Shown here piece after piece: positions 16,078-24,426 of a stretch of DNA of 64,000 bases. Made by a program: the position numbers and the translations under genes. This stretch comes from Collinsella aerofaciens (GTDB lineage: Bacteria > Actinomycetota > Coriobacteriia > Coriobacteriales > Coriobacteriaceae): NCBI RefSeq assembly GCF_015555045.1, contig NZ_JADNJQ010000005.1, forward strand, positions 1-64,000, written 5' to 3'. Each line of letters starts with the position of its first letter. Positions within the stretch are counted from its first letter, which is position 1. The notes beneath the pieces were generated by a model. It did not search any database, was not told the origin of the DNA, and was given only the letters and a program-made list of their open reading frames with translations.

Positions 16078-16992
16078 CTAGTGGGAGGCCTCGTCGTCGA
16101 GTGCGCGCTTAATGCGGTCGCCCTCGGCAAGGAGATTCTCCAGATAGCGCTGGTCGCGGTTCTTGAGCGCACGGCTGTAGGCGCCAAGCGACTCGATCAG
16201 GTGGTCGATCTCGAAGGCAAGCGCGTCGGCGTCGTCGATCATGAGCTCGGACCACATTTGCGGGTTGAGGTGCGCCACGCGGGTGAGATCGCGGTAGCTA
16301 CCGGCCGAAAAACCGTGGTGGACCTGGGCGGTCGGGCTCTTTACGTAGGCGTTGGACACCACGTGCGCAAGTTGGCTCGTGAAGGCGATGACGCGGTCGT
16401 GCTCGGCGGCGCTGGTCACGCTGAACTTGCCAAAGCCCAAGGGGCGCACCATCTCGCGCACCTGCCCCAAGAGCTCCAGCTTAAGGGCATCGTCTACCGC
16501 GGGCGGTACGAGCACCAGCGGGGCGCCCTGGAACAGGTCGGCACGAGAGTTAGCGTAGCCCGAGAACTGGGTGCCCGCCATGGGGTGCGCGCCCACAAAG
16601 TAAAAGCCGTGCTCGCGGGCAAGCTCAAAGGCGCGCTCGCACACGATGCCCTTGACGCCCACCGTGTCGATCACCACGGGGCCCATGATGGCGTCGGTAT
16701 CGGTGGCGTCGGCGAGTGCCTGGGCATGCGCCTTAAGCCATTCGATGCAGGCCTCGGGGTAGCAAGCCAGGACGATGATGTCGCATTCGCCGAGTGTCCT
16801 GTCGTTGAGCTCTCCGGCGACAGTGCCCATGCTGGCGGCCGTCATGACATCGTCATCGGGGTCCCAGGCCAGCACGCGGACGCCCGCCTGCGCATAGCCG
16901 CGGGCAAAGCTGCCGCCGATGAGGCCAAGGCCGACGATGCCGGCGCACTTGGGGCCACCCTGGTTAACGCGCGCGTTTCTCACCGTACCCAT
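16078..16992 (-). CDS. tyrA: Prephenate dehydrogenase
   Basis: A 304-residue TyrA-type enzyme that oxidises prephenate to 4-hydroxyphenylpyruvate for tyrosine. The NAD fold starts with GIVGLGLIGGSFARGYAQAG (about residues 19-38), with VVIDTVGVKG, FYFVGAHPMAGTQFSGYANS holding the conserved His, and a helical C-terminal domain with AFTSQLAHVVSNAY. No ACT domain follows, so feedback control by tyrosine through ACT is not expected. It lies 3 bases after aroF and 36 bases before aroB. Confidence 0.95.
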   Translation of the reverse strand: MGTVRNARVNQGGPKCAGIVGLGLIGGSFARGYAQAGVRVLAWDPDDDVMTAASMGTVAGELNDRTLGECDIIVLACYPEACIEWLKAHAQALADATDTDAIMGPVVIDTVGVKGIVCERAFELAREHGFYFVGAHPMAGTQFSGYANSRADLFQGAPLVLVPPAVDDALKLELLGQVREMVRPLGFGKFSVTSAAEHDRVIAFTSQLAHVVSNAYVKSPTAQVHHGFSAGSYRDLTRVAHLNPQMWSELMIDDADALAFEIDHLIESLGAYSRALKNRDQRYLENLLAEGDRIKRALDDEASH

Positions 16993-16995
16993 GGG

Positions 16996-18018
16996 CTACT
17001 CCATGGTCTCTTGGCAGACAACCTCGCGGATGGCTCGGATGCGGCGCATGGTGTCGTCGAACTGGTCGGGGGTGAGGGCCTGAGCGCCGTCGGACCAGGC
17101 ACGGCTCGGCTCGTCGTGGACCTCGATCTCCAGACCGTTGGCGCCGCAGGCGGTCGCCGCGAGCGCCATGGGCTCAACGTAGCGGGTGTAGCCGGTGGCG
17201 TGGCTGGGGTCGGCGACGACGGGCAGGTGCGACAGGTGGTGCAGCACCGGCACGGCGTTGAGGTCGAAGGTGTTGCGGGTGCGGGTCTCGAAGGTGCGGA
17301 TGCCGCGCTCGCACAGGATGACGTTGTCATTGCCCTCGCTCATGATGTACTCGGCTGCCATAAGCAGCTCGTCGATCGTGCCGGACATGCCGCGCTTAAG
17401 CAAGATCGGAGTCTGGGTCTTGCCGACCTCCTTGAGCAGGGGGAAGTTCTGGGCGTTGCGGGCGCCGATCTGCATGACGTCAATCTTTTTGTCCAAGAAG
17501 ACCTGCACGTCGCGTGGGTCCATGATCTCGGTGACGATCGGCATGTCGAGCTCGGCAGACGCCTCGCACAGCAGGTCGAGGCCGGCGGGGCCCATGCCCT
17601 GGTAGGCGTAGGGGGAGGTACGGGGCTTGTAGGCACCGCCGCGCAGCATCGTGGCGCCGGCGGCCTTCACGCGGCGTGCGATGCGAATGAGGTTTTCGCC
17701 TTCGACGGAGCAGGGACCGGCGATGACCTGGAACTGGTCGCCGCCGATCTTGACGCCGTGACCGCAGTCGATGACGGAGTCCTCGGGGTGGAACTTGCGG
17801 TTGGCGCGCTTGAACGGCTCCGAGACGCGCTGCACGCGCTCGACGACATCCATGGACTCGAGCAGGAACGGGTCGATCTTGGTCGTATCGCCCACCAGGC
17901 CGATAATCGTCTCATTCTCGCCGCGCGAGACATCGGTCTTCAGGCCCTTTTTCTCAATCCAGCTGACGATATGGCCGACGGCCTCGTCGCTGGCGCTCTG
18001 CTTTAAAATTGCAATCAT
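16996..18018 (-). CDS. aroF: 3-deoxy-7-phosphoheptulonate synthase (DAHP synthase, ferredoxin-like N-domain type)
   Basis: A 340-residue type I-beta DAHP synthase. Residues 1-75 form the small ferredoxin-like regulatory domain seen in Thermotoga-type enzymes; the rest is the TIM barrel with IAGPCSVE, LRGGAYKPRTSPY, LKRGMSGT and VADPSHATG. It condenses PEP and erythrose-4-phosphate, the committed step. I chose the ATG at 18018 (MIAILKQSAS); the frame extends upstream to a TTG at 18066 but that part overlaps the leader hairpin. It is the first gene of the operon, and the N-domain suggests feedback inhibition by an aromatic amino acid. Confidence 0.95.
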   Translation of the reverse strand: MIAILKQSASDEAVGHIVSWIEKKGLKTDVSRGENETIIGLVGDTTKIDPFLLESMDVVERVQRVSEPFKRANRKFHPEDSVIDCGHGVKIGGDQFQVIAGPCSVEGENLIRIARRVKAAGATMLRGGAYKPRTSPYAYQGMGPAGLDLLCEASAELDMPIVTEIMDPRDVQVFLDKKIDVMQIGARNAQNFPLLKEVGKTQTPILLKRGMSGTIDELLMAAEYIMSEGNDNVILCERGIRTFETRTRNTFDLNAVPVLHHLSHLPVVADPSHATGYTRYVEPMALAATACGANGLEIEVHDEPSRAWSDGAQALTPDQFDDTMRRIRAIREVVCQETME

Positions 18019-18051
18019 GGTGTGCCTCTCACCTCGATGGATAACTTTTGC

Positions 18052-18075
18052 AAAAACGGCCCGCAATGCGAGCCG
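18052..18075 (-). terminator. Terminator-like hairpin in the aro operon leader
   Basis: On the minus strand an 8-base stem (18068-18075 with 18057-18064, CGGCTCGC/GCGGGCCG with one T-G pair) and a 3-base loop are followed at once by five T residues. It sits 34 bases before the aroF start, so it is a candidate attenuator. TATAAA-like sequence lies just upstream (plus about 18097-18102). Confidence 0.55.
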
Positions 18076-18181
18076 TGTATATATGGTGCATGAGAGTTTA
18101 TACTATCTGACTCGCTTTTGCCTTCTAAAGTGGGCCGTTGCGCCGCGTCTTCCTCGGAATTGCAAAGCTTTTTCTTTTATT

Positions 18182-18211
18182 TTGATAGCCCGTGGTGCAC
18201 TTGGGTATAAT
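18182..18211 (+). promoter_or_regulatory. Promoter of tRNA-Arg(CCG)
   Basis: TTGATA (18182-18187), an 18-base spacer and a perfect TATAAT (18206-18211), ending 11 bases before the mature tRNA. This is a good sigma-70 type promoter. Confidence 0.75.
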
Positions 18212-18222
18212 GCCAAACGTTG

Positions 18223-18299
18223 GCCCTATTAGCTCAGGGGATTAGAGCGTCTGCCTCCGGAGCAGAAGGCCGTTGGTTCGAATCCAACATGGGGCACCA
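18223..18299 (+). tRNA. tRNA-Arg (anticodon CCG)
   Basis: Acceptor GCCCTAT with ATGGGGC (one T-G pair), D-stem GCTC/GAGC, anticodon stem TCTGC/GCAGA with loop CTCCGGA giving anticodon CCG (codon CGG), T-stem GTTGG/CCAAC with loop TTCGAAT, discriminator A and encoded CCA at 18297-18299. A terminator follows. Confidence 0.95.
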
Positions 18300-18310
18300 T
18301 CGAACGTAAG

Positions 18311-18345
18311 ACCGTCCGAACCTCGCATGGTCCGGGCGGTTTTTC
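18311..18345 (+). terminator. Intrinsic terminator after tRNA-Arg(CCG)
   Basis: ACCGTCCGAACC pairs imperfectly with GGTCCGGGCGGT (one wobble, one mismatch) and is followed by a T run at about 18341-18345. Confidence 0.75.
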
Positions 18346-18375
18346 TTATACCGACGCGACGTGATGGGACGTGGT

Positions 18376-21099
18376 ATGGCAGCAACGGATATCGAGCGCG
18401 GACTCTCGACCGCCGAGGTCGAGGAGCGCATCGCCGCCGGTAAGATCAACCGCAACATGGAGCTCAAGACCAAGTCGGTCAAAGAGCTCATCATCGAGAA
18501 CCTCTGCACGCTGTTCAATTTGATCAACGTGATCTTGGCGTTCCTGGTCATTTTGACCGGTTCGTTTAAGAACCTGACGTTCCTGTTTGTGGTGTTCCTC
18601 AATACCGCTATTGGCGTCATTCAATCCATGCGGTCCAAGAAGATGGTCGATAAGCTCACGCTGCTGACCTCTAAGAAGGCCATCGCGGTGCGCGACGGTG
18701 CCGAGGTGGAGCTCGACTTGGACCAGATCGTGCTCGACGACATCATCCGCCTGGGGCGCGGCGACCAGATTCCCGCTGACGCCGTGGTGGTTTCCGGCGA
18801 AGCGCTCGTGAACGAGAGCCTGCTGACGGGCGAGAGCGACCTTATTAAGAAGCAGCCCGGTTCCGAGCTCATGAGCGGCAGTTTTATCGACTCGGGCCTG
18901 CTGCGCGCTCGCGTGATCCATGTCGGCGCCGACAACTACGTGGCTAAGATCAATAACGAGGCCAAATACGTCAAAAAGGTCAATTCCGAGATCATGAACG
19001 TGCTTAACGCCATCGTGCGCTTTGCGAGCATCATCATGATCCCGCTCGGTTTGGCGTTGTTTGCCTCGAGTGTGAGCGAGCTGTGGGATGCCGCGGGAAC
19101 CCCGGGCGATAGCGCGCTTTCGTGGTGCTTCTCCGAGCTGTTGGCTGGTCATGTGCCTTCGTCGGCGCTGCTGTCCACGGTGGGCGCCCTGCTGGGTATG
19201 ATCCCGCAAGGCCTGGTGCTGCTGACTTCGTCGGTGCTCGCCATCGCCACGGTGCGCCTGGCCCGCCGCAAGGTGCTGGCACAGCAGCTCTACTGCATCG
19301 AGACACTCGCTCGCGTCGACGTGCTGTGCCTGGACAAGACGGGCACCATCACGTCGGGCCGTATGGAGGTCGAGGGCACGTATCCGCTGCCTGTTGAGGG
19401 TGTTGGCTTTGGCGTGGACTCGGACGAGGCGGCTGTTCCCATCGATACCACAGTGCTCGATTTTGCGCTGGCTAACGTGGCACGTGCGACTTCGGCCGAT
19501 GCCAACGAGACCTGCCAGGCGCTGCTCAACTATTACGCCGATCGCCCGGTCGAGGTGTCCGAGCCGCTGTCGGTCATTCCATTCTCGTCGTCTAAAAAAT
19601 GGAGCGGCGCGTCGTTTGCGCAGGGCTCCTACGTAATGGGCGCCGCGCAATTTGTGCTCTCTGATCGTGCGTTTGCCCAGGTCGAGAACCGTGTCGCCGA
19701 GCTTGCCGATACCTGCCGCGTGCTCGTGGTGGCGCGCGTGGACGGCTTTACGCCCGATGGGGATATGGTGGGCGAGGCCGAGCCCGTGGGATTTGTGACC
19801 ATCCGCGACGAGATTCGTACCTCGGCGGCCGAGACCATCGGCTACTTTAACGAGCAGGGCGTGACCCTCAACGTGATCAGCGGCGACGACCCGCGTACGG
19901 TGTCGTCGATCGCGCGCGTGGTGGGCGTGCCGGGGGCGGACGCTTATGTGGACGCCACGACGCTCGATACGCCGGCCAAGCTCGATGCCGCAGTGGACCG
20001 CTACCATGTCTTTGGTCGTGTGACCCCGCAGCAGAAGCGCGAGCTCGTGCAGGCGCTCAAGCGCCGCGAGCACACCGTGGCCATGACGGGCGACGGCGTC
20101 AACGACGTGCTGGCGCTCAAGGAGGCCGACTGCTCCGTCGCCATGGCGGCTGGCTCCGATGCCGCGCGCAACGTGGCCGAGATCGTACTCGTCGACAACG
20201 ATTTTGCCTCGATGCCCGCCGTGGTGGCCGAGGGCCGTCGCTCCATCAACAACCTGCAGCGTTCGGCCTCACTGTTCCTGACCAAGACGCTGTTCTCGAT
20301 GGGCCTGGCGGCGCTGTGTATCGCGCTGCCGCCGTACCCCTTCGAGCCCATCCAGATGACGCTCATTAACTTCTTCTGCATCGGCGCGCCGGGCTTTGTG
20401 TTGGGCCTGGAGCCCAACAATGCTCGTGTGAAGGGTGCGTTTTTGAGCAACGTACTCAAGCGTGCACTGCCGGCGTCGATTGCGGTCATTTTGGCTGCGG
20501 CGCTCGATATCTTTGTGGCGCGCGTGTTTGGCTTTAGCCAGCTCACGCTGTCTACGATGTGCCTGCTTACGTCGTGCGCGGCGAGCGTCAGCCTAATCTG
20601 GCGCATCTCGCAGCCTCTCACGCCCTTACGTGTGGTGCTCTTTGTGTTTGTAGTCGCCGGCATCCTGGTGGGCGTTATCGGATTCCCGGAGCTGCTGTCT
20701 ATTGCCAACCTGTCGATGGGCCAGATGGTTATCTTGGCTGTTATCGTGGTCTTTACCTGCTCGGTGTTCTTTAAGCTCGCCACGATGATGGATTCGCTCA
20801 AGCCGCGTCGTCGTCATGCCGCAACTGGTTTTGGCCGTGGTGTGCGCGTCCACCTGGGTCGCGGTGGCGGCAAGGCGAGCTCGACGGGTTCGACGGCCGA
20901 GCGTTTTGCCAAGCGCGTCGCCGCCGACATGGCGCAGCGCCGCGAAGATCGCACCGCTCGCGAGGCCGAGGCCCGCGCACTCGAGGGCGTGGCCCAGGCC
21001 CAGCCCAAGAAAAAGAAGAGTGCCGGAGCCAAGCGCTCTCGCGTGACCAAGTCCGCCCAAGGCATCAAGGTCTCGATGCCAAGCAAAAAGAAGAAGTAG
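18376..21099 (+). CDS. Cation-transporting P-type ATPase, CtpE-like
   Basis: A P-type ATPase of about 907 residues. The phosphorylation motif DKTGT is at about 320-324, the actuator motif TGES at 151-154, the hinge TGDGVND at 571-577, and the helix-4 motif reads GMIPQGLVLLTSS (PQGL where PEGL is usual). The pattern LARVDVLCLDKTGT resembles actinobacterial CtpE, linked to calcium uptake in mycobacteria; the ion here is inferred only. After the last membrane helix there is a basic tail of about 100 residues with runs of Lys. The start is uncertain: ATG 18376 has a weak GGGA; ATG 18364 and GTG 18361 have no SD. Confidence 0.88.
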   Translation: MAATDIERGLSTAEVEERIAAGKINRNMELKTKSVKELIIENLCTLFNLINVILAFLVILTGSFKNLTFLFVVFLNTAIGVIQSMRSKKMVDKLTLLTSKKAIAVRDGAEVELDLDQIVLDDIIRLGRGDQIPADAVVVSGEALVNESLLTGESDLIKKQPGSELMSGSFIDSGLLRARVIHVGADNYVAKINNEAKYVKKVNSEIMNVLNAIVRFASIIMIPLGLALFASSVSELWDAAGTPGDSALSWCFSELLAGHVPSSALLSTVGALLGMIPQGLVLLTSSVLAIATVRLARRKVLAQQLYCIETLARVDVLCLDKTGTITSGRMEVEGTYPLPVEGVGFGVDSDEAAVPIDTTVLDFALANVARATSADANETCQALLNYYADRPVEVSEPLSVIPFSSSKKWSGASFAQGSYVMGAAQFVLSDRAFAQVENRVAELADTCRVLVVARVDGFTPDGDMVGEAEPVGFVTIRDEIRTSAAETIGYFNEQGVTLNVISGDDPRTVSSIARVVGVPGADAYVDATTLDTPAKLDAAVDRYHVFGRVTPQQKRELVQALKRREHTVAMTGDGVNDVLALKEADCSVAMAAGSDAARNVAEIVLVDNDFASMPAVVAEGRRSINNLQRSASLFLTKTLFSMGLAALCIALPPYPFEPIQMTLINFFCIGAPGFVLGLEPNNARVKGAFLSNVLKRALPASIAVILAAALDIFVARVFGFSQLTLSTMCLLTSCAASVSLIWRISQPLTPLRVVLFVFVVAGILVGVIGFPELLSIANLSMGQMVILAVIVVFTCSVFFKLATMMDSLKPRRRHAATGFGRGVRVHLGRGGGKASSTGSTAERFAKRVAADMAQRREDRTAREAEARALEGVAQAQPKKKKSAGAKRSRVTKSAQGIKVSMPSKKKK

Positions 21100-21202
21100 C
21101 TACGCGCCCTGGCGATGTTGAATTGGTGCCTTGTTCCTGTGGGGCCGTGGCGATGTTATGCTCTATCCTCGATTGTTTGAATTGCTTCGAAAAGAGGATG
21201 CC

Positions 21203-22345
21203 GTGATCTGCCCGCATTGCCTTAAGACTATCGAGGACGGCGCCTCGTTCTGCCCCTACTGCAACGCCTATGTGGGTCCGGGCGATGGCCCCGAGCACAC
21301 CGAGTTCGTGTTCTGTGAGGGCTGCGGTGCCCGTCTTTCTCCGCATGATCGTACGTGCCCCAAATGCGGACGCCCCGCTCCGGGTATCCTCTCCGAGGAC
21401 GCGGCCGCATCCGACCTGGCAGCGGGCCGCACGGCGGGCTTTCCGCGCCTAACGCAAGAGCAGATCGATACCGAGGTGCCGCATGCGCCTGCCTCGGCTG
21501 CCGCGGTTCTTTCGGACGCCGCCGATCCTAACGAGACCTGCGTGCTGCCGGCTTTCGATAAGGATTTCGGTATTCCCAAGGTCGATATTCCCACGCCCGT
21601 TTCCCTGCATGACGATGCTCAAAAACCCAAGCGCAAAGTGCATCCCGACGAGGACGCCTATCACAAGCACAAGCGTCATATCCCCAAGCCGCTCATCGTC
21701 ATCGCGGTCCTTGCTGTCGTTTGTGGCGGTGCCTATTGGTTCGTGACGACCGATCCCATGGGTGTTATGCCCGGCTTCTATGACCAGTTTGGCCAGGCCG
21801 CGCAGACGACCTTCCCTACGCGCCAAAAGGGTGAGGCGACTGAGGACGATACCAAGCAGGACGATTCTGCCGAGGTGGTCCAGGAAGAAACCGTGCTCAC
21901 CGATGATCAGCTCTATACCAGGCTCGACGGTCTGTATCAGACCATCGTGTCCTACGGTGACGAGGACCAGATCGGCGAGGTCATCGATTCTTTTAACAAC
22001 GGCTATCTTCGAACGCCGCTGTCCACCCGTCAGGAGCTGTCGCAGAGTGCCTACGCCCTGCGCGACCAGATCAAAAAGACGCAAGATGAGCTCAACAACC
22101 TTAAGTATCAGGACGATACGGTCTATGCGGACGACATCGCCCACTTAAAGCAGCTTGCCGAGTGGATGTATGAGCGCGTCGACGTGATTTGCCAGAGCTG
22201 GGACATCTCGCTGGCCATTCCCGATGGCGAGTCGATGAGTTCCCACCAAAGCGAGATCCTGGCGCCCATCGCGCAGAGTGGCAACAGCGCGCTGAACCAG
22301 TACGACGCCAATGTGGGTTCCTGGAAGCCGCAGCAGCGTTCCTAA
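21203..22345 (+). CDS. Zinc-ribbon membrane protein of unknown function
   Basis: A 380-residue protein. The GTG at 21203 is chosen because AAGAGG lies 5 bases upstream and the first ribbon starts at once. Two zinc ribbons are seen: C3, C6, C17, C20 and C38, C41, C52, C55. A linker follows, then a basic stretch (HKHKRHIPK), one membrane helix at about 162-182 (PLIVIAVLAVVCGGAYWFV), and an extracytoplasmic part rich in Asp, Glu and Gln, probably helical. Such cytosol-ribbon/one-helix proteins are common in Coriobacteriia, without assigned function. The TPR protein two genes on has a similar single-helix layout. Confidence 0.75.
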   Translation: MICPHCLKTIEDGASFCPYCNAYVGPGDGPEHTEFVFCEGCGARLSPHDRTCPKCGRPAPGILSEDAAASDLAAGRTAGFPRLTQEQIDTEVPHAPASAAAVLSDAADPNETCVLPAFDKDFGIPKVDIPTPVSLHDDAQKPKRKVHPDEDAYHKHKRHIPKPLIVIAVLAVVCGGAYWFVTTDPMGVMPGFYDQFGQAAQTTFPTRQKGEATEDDTKQDDSAEVVQEETVLTDDQLYTRLDGLYQTIVSYGDEDQIGEVIDSFNNGYLRTPLSTRQELSQSAYALRDQIKKTQDELNNLKYQDDTVYADDIAHLKQLAEWMYERVDVICQSWDISLAIPDGESMSSHQSEILAPIAQSGNSALNQYDANVGSWKPQQRS

Positions 22346-22383
22346 AATTAGTTCGCCATAGTCGGCATAACCTACGTGCGCAA

Positions 22384-22413
22384 TTGATGTAAGCGCATGC
22401 TTATTGCTACAAT
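22384..22413 (+). promoter_or_regulatory. Promoter of the cyclophilin-TPR pair
   Basis: TTGATG (22384-22389), an 18-base spacer and an extended -10, TGC-TACAAT (22405-22413). It lies 40 bases before the cyclophilin ATG. Confidence 0.6.
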
Positions 22414-22452
22414 TCGTACAAATATGCTTTAAACGCACGAGGAAGGAACCAC

Positions 22453-22995
22453 ATGTTTGGTTTTAAGAAAGAGCTCTACACGCCTGAGTATCAGCTTGCC
22501 GGCGACGAGTGCGCCGTTATCGAGACGTCGAAGGGTACCATCAAGGTCAAGTTTGACGGCGAGGGCGCTCCCATTCATGTCGCGAACTTCTGCGAGCTTT
22601 CCACGATGGGTTTCTATGATGGCCTTAGGTTCCATCGCTATGTGCCCGGCTTTGTCATTCAGGGCGGCGACCCCAATACCCGCGATATGTCCGGCGCCGA
22701 CGTCGCTGCCGGTCTTGAGGGCCCCGACGGCATGCCCGGTACCGGTGGCCCCGGCTACTGCATCAAGGGCGAGTTTGCCACCAATCCGCGCAACAGCCAT
22801 GTCGATGGCGCCCTTGCCATGGCACGCTCCATGGATCCCGATTCCGCGGGTTCGCAGTTCTACTTCTGCTTGGGCGCCCAGCATAACCTCGATTCCGGTT
22901 ACACCGTCTTTGGTACCACGGTCGAGGGTCTCGATGTGATTTCGCAGCTGCGTGCCGGCGACGAGATCGTCCATGTCGAGATCGTTCACGAGTAA
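22453..22995 (+). CDS. Peptidyl-prolyl cis-trans isomerase, cyclophilin type
   Basis: A 180-residue single-domain cyclophilin. The active-site arginine is in LRFHRYVPGFVIQGGDP, and GSQFYFCLGAQHNLDSGYTVFG is the conserved core. There is no signal peptide, so it acts in the cytosol as a proline isomerase and folding helper. The ATG follows AGGAAGG. It has its own likely promoter, and the TPR gene starts 11 bases after its stop, so the two are probably co-transcribed. Confidence 0.93.
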   Translation: MFGFKKELYTPEYQLAGDECAVIETSKGTIKVKFDGEGAPIHVANFCELSTMGFYDGLRFHRYVPGFVIQGGDPNTRDMSGADVAAGLEGPDGMPGTGGPGYCIKGEFATNPRNSHVDGALAMARSMDPDSAGSQFYFCLGAQHNLDSGYTVFGTTVEGLDVISQLRAGDEIVHVEIVHE

Positions 22996-23006
22996 AGGGG
23001 ATTTCC

Positions 23007-24311
23007 TTGAATAGCCAGCTGATCCAACAGGGCCGTGCCGCTTACCGCGCGGGTGATTTTTCCGCTGCAGCCCAGATGCTTGGGGCGGCAAAAACTCCCG
23101 ATGAGATTATGGGCGAGGCCGATCACCTTCGTGGCAACGCCTTGATGCACCTGGGCATGTATGCCGAGGCCGCCGAGGCCTATGCCGCCGCCCTCAACGA
23201 CGGCACCTATGGCAAGTGCGGCGCGCTGCTCACCAACCGCGGCAAGGCACTCGCCGCCGTGGGCGACTACACGACGGCCGCTCAGGCGTTCTCTGCCGCT
23301 ACGCAGGACGCTTCTTATGCCACGCCGTTCAAGGCCTATCTGGGCCTGGGTAACGCGCTGTTCCAGTCGGGCGACTATGCCAACGCGGGTACTGCTTTCC
23401 GTCAGGCTGCCATCGACGGCGCCAATCCGGCTCCTGCCGCCGCACTCGGCGAGCTCGGTCGTTGCTTCATTAAGCTCGGCCGTCCGGCGGATGCCGTGGA
23501 GACCTACCGTACGGCTATCGACTTTGCCGGCCCCCGCGACGACACGCGTGCGCTCAACGCCGGCATGGGTCAGGCGCTTTCTGCCGCCGGCCGTCCCTCC
23601 GACGCACTCGACGCCTTTAACGCCGCTACTGCCGATGGTATCTACCAGCTCACCTCCGAGCAGGCCGATGAGCTTGCCCGCGTGCACGATTCGCTTGCCG
23701 CGCTGTCTGCCCAGACGGCTATGGCCACGGCTCCGGCGCCCGCGATGGACGTTCCTGCCGTCGATCCGCTCGATCCTACGGGCGCGACCGGTCAGTTTAT
23801 GCCCGATCCCTCGGACACCGGCTTCTTTACGCTGTCCGAGTCCGAGATGGTCCAGCAGGACCGTCAGGATCGTAAGCAGGCCAAGGTCCGTCGTCGCCAC
23901 CGCCACACGGGTCTCAAAGTTTTCATCGTGCTGCTTCTGCTCATTTTGATCGCCGTGGGCGGTCTGGGCTTTGCCTACACGCGCGGCTTTGGTTTCCCGT
24001 CCCAGGAGTCTGTCGTTTCCGATCTGTTCCAGGCTGCCGGCGACGGTGACACGGCAAAGGCCGAGTCTTGCCTGGCCTCGAGCCTGTCCGAGGACGCTAA
24101 GTCGATGATCATCTCCTCGATTCCGCAGGGTGCCACTGTGTCCGTCGAAGGCATGGATCAGTCCATGACCGAGACGACCGCTAAGGTGAAGGCATCGCTG
24201 TCCAAGGGCGGCGAGCAGGAGTACACCGTCAAATTCGTGCGCTCCGACAACCATATCGGCTGGGCCGTTTCCTCGCTCGATATGGATTTCTCGGCTGCTG
24301 ACAACCAGTAG
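23007..24311 (+). CDS. TPR-repeat protein with one membrane helix
   Basis: A 434-residue protein starting at TTG 23007 behind AAAGGGG. Residues 1-235 hold about six TPR-like helical pairs (for example QGRAAYRAGDFSAAAQML and LTNRGKALAAVGDYTTAAQA). A Pro/Ala-rich linker and a basic patch (KVRRRHRHTGLK) precede a membrane helix at about 302-325, followed by a compact C-terminal domain of about 110 residues that looks like the small extracytoplasmic DUF4878-type fold (inference). TPRs in the cytosol suggest a scaffold that links a cytosolic partner to the envelope. Its partner is not known. Confidence 0.75.
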   Translation: MNSQLIQQGRAAYRAGDFSAAAQMLGAAKTPDEIMGEADHLRGNALMHLGMYAEAAEAYAAALNDGTYGKCGALLTNRGKALAAVGDYTTAAQAFSAATQDASYATPFKAYLGLGNALFQSGDYANAGTAFRQAAIDGANPAPAAALGELGRCFIKLGRPADAVETYRTAIDFAGPRDDTRALNAGMGQALSAAGRPSDALDAFNAATADGIYQLTSEQADELARVHDSLAALSAQTAMATAPAPAMDVPAVDPLDPTGATGQFMPDPSDTGFFTLSESEMVQQDRQDRKQAKVRRRHRHTGLKVFIVLLLLILIAVGGLGFAYTRGFGFPSQESVVSDLFQAAGDGDTAKAESCLASSLSEDAKSMIISSIPQGATVSVEGMDQSMTETTAKVKASLSKGGEQEYTVKFVRSDNHIGWAVSSLDMDFSAADNQ

Positions 24312-24333
24312 TGACCTTATGGGATTTAGCTTT

Positions 24334-24366
24334 GCCCGGCGCTTCACCGCAAGTGAGGTGCCGGGC
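24334..24366. repeat. Intergenic hairpin before mreB
   Basis: GCCCGGC (24334-24340) and GCCGGGC (24360-24366) pair perfectly and the inner bases TCAC/GTGA extend the stem. There is no T run, so it may be a weak terminator for the TPR gene or a structured leader element. Confidence 0.4.
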
Positions 24367-24426
24367 TTGCGCTAGTATGATGAGCTAGTAGTTTTCCAGC
24401 AATCATCCAACACATCAGGAGTTGCG

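Noticed and set aside
14986-18006. Open frame of about 1000 codons on the plus strand across the aro genes
   Set aside because: It runs antisense to aroA, aroB, tyrA and aroF, which have clear motifs. Long antisense frames arise from codon bias in high-G+C DNA, and there is no SD or family match.
18029-18091. A 20-codon leader peptide for the aro operon as a firm gene
   Set aside because: It has only scattered Tyr and Phe codons and no clear SD, so it is kept only as part of the attenuator idea.
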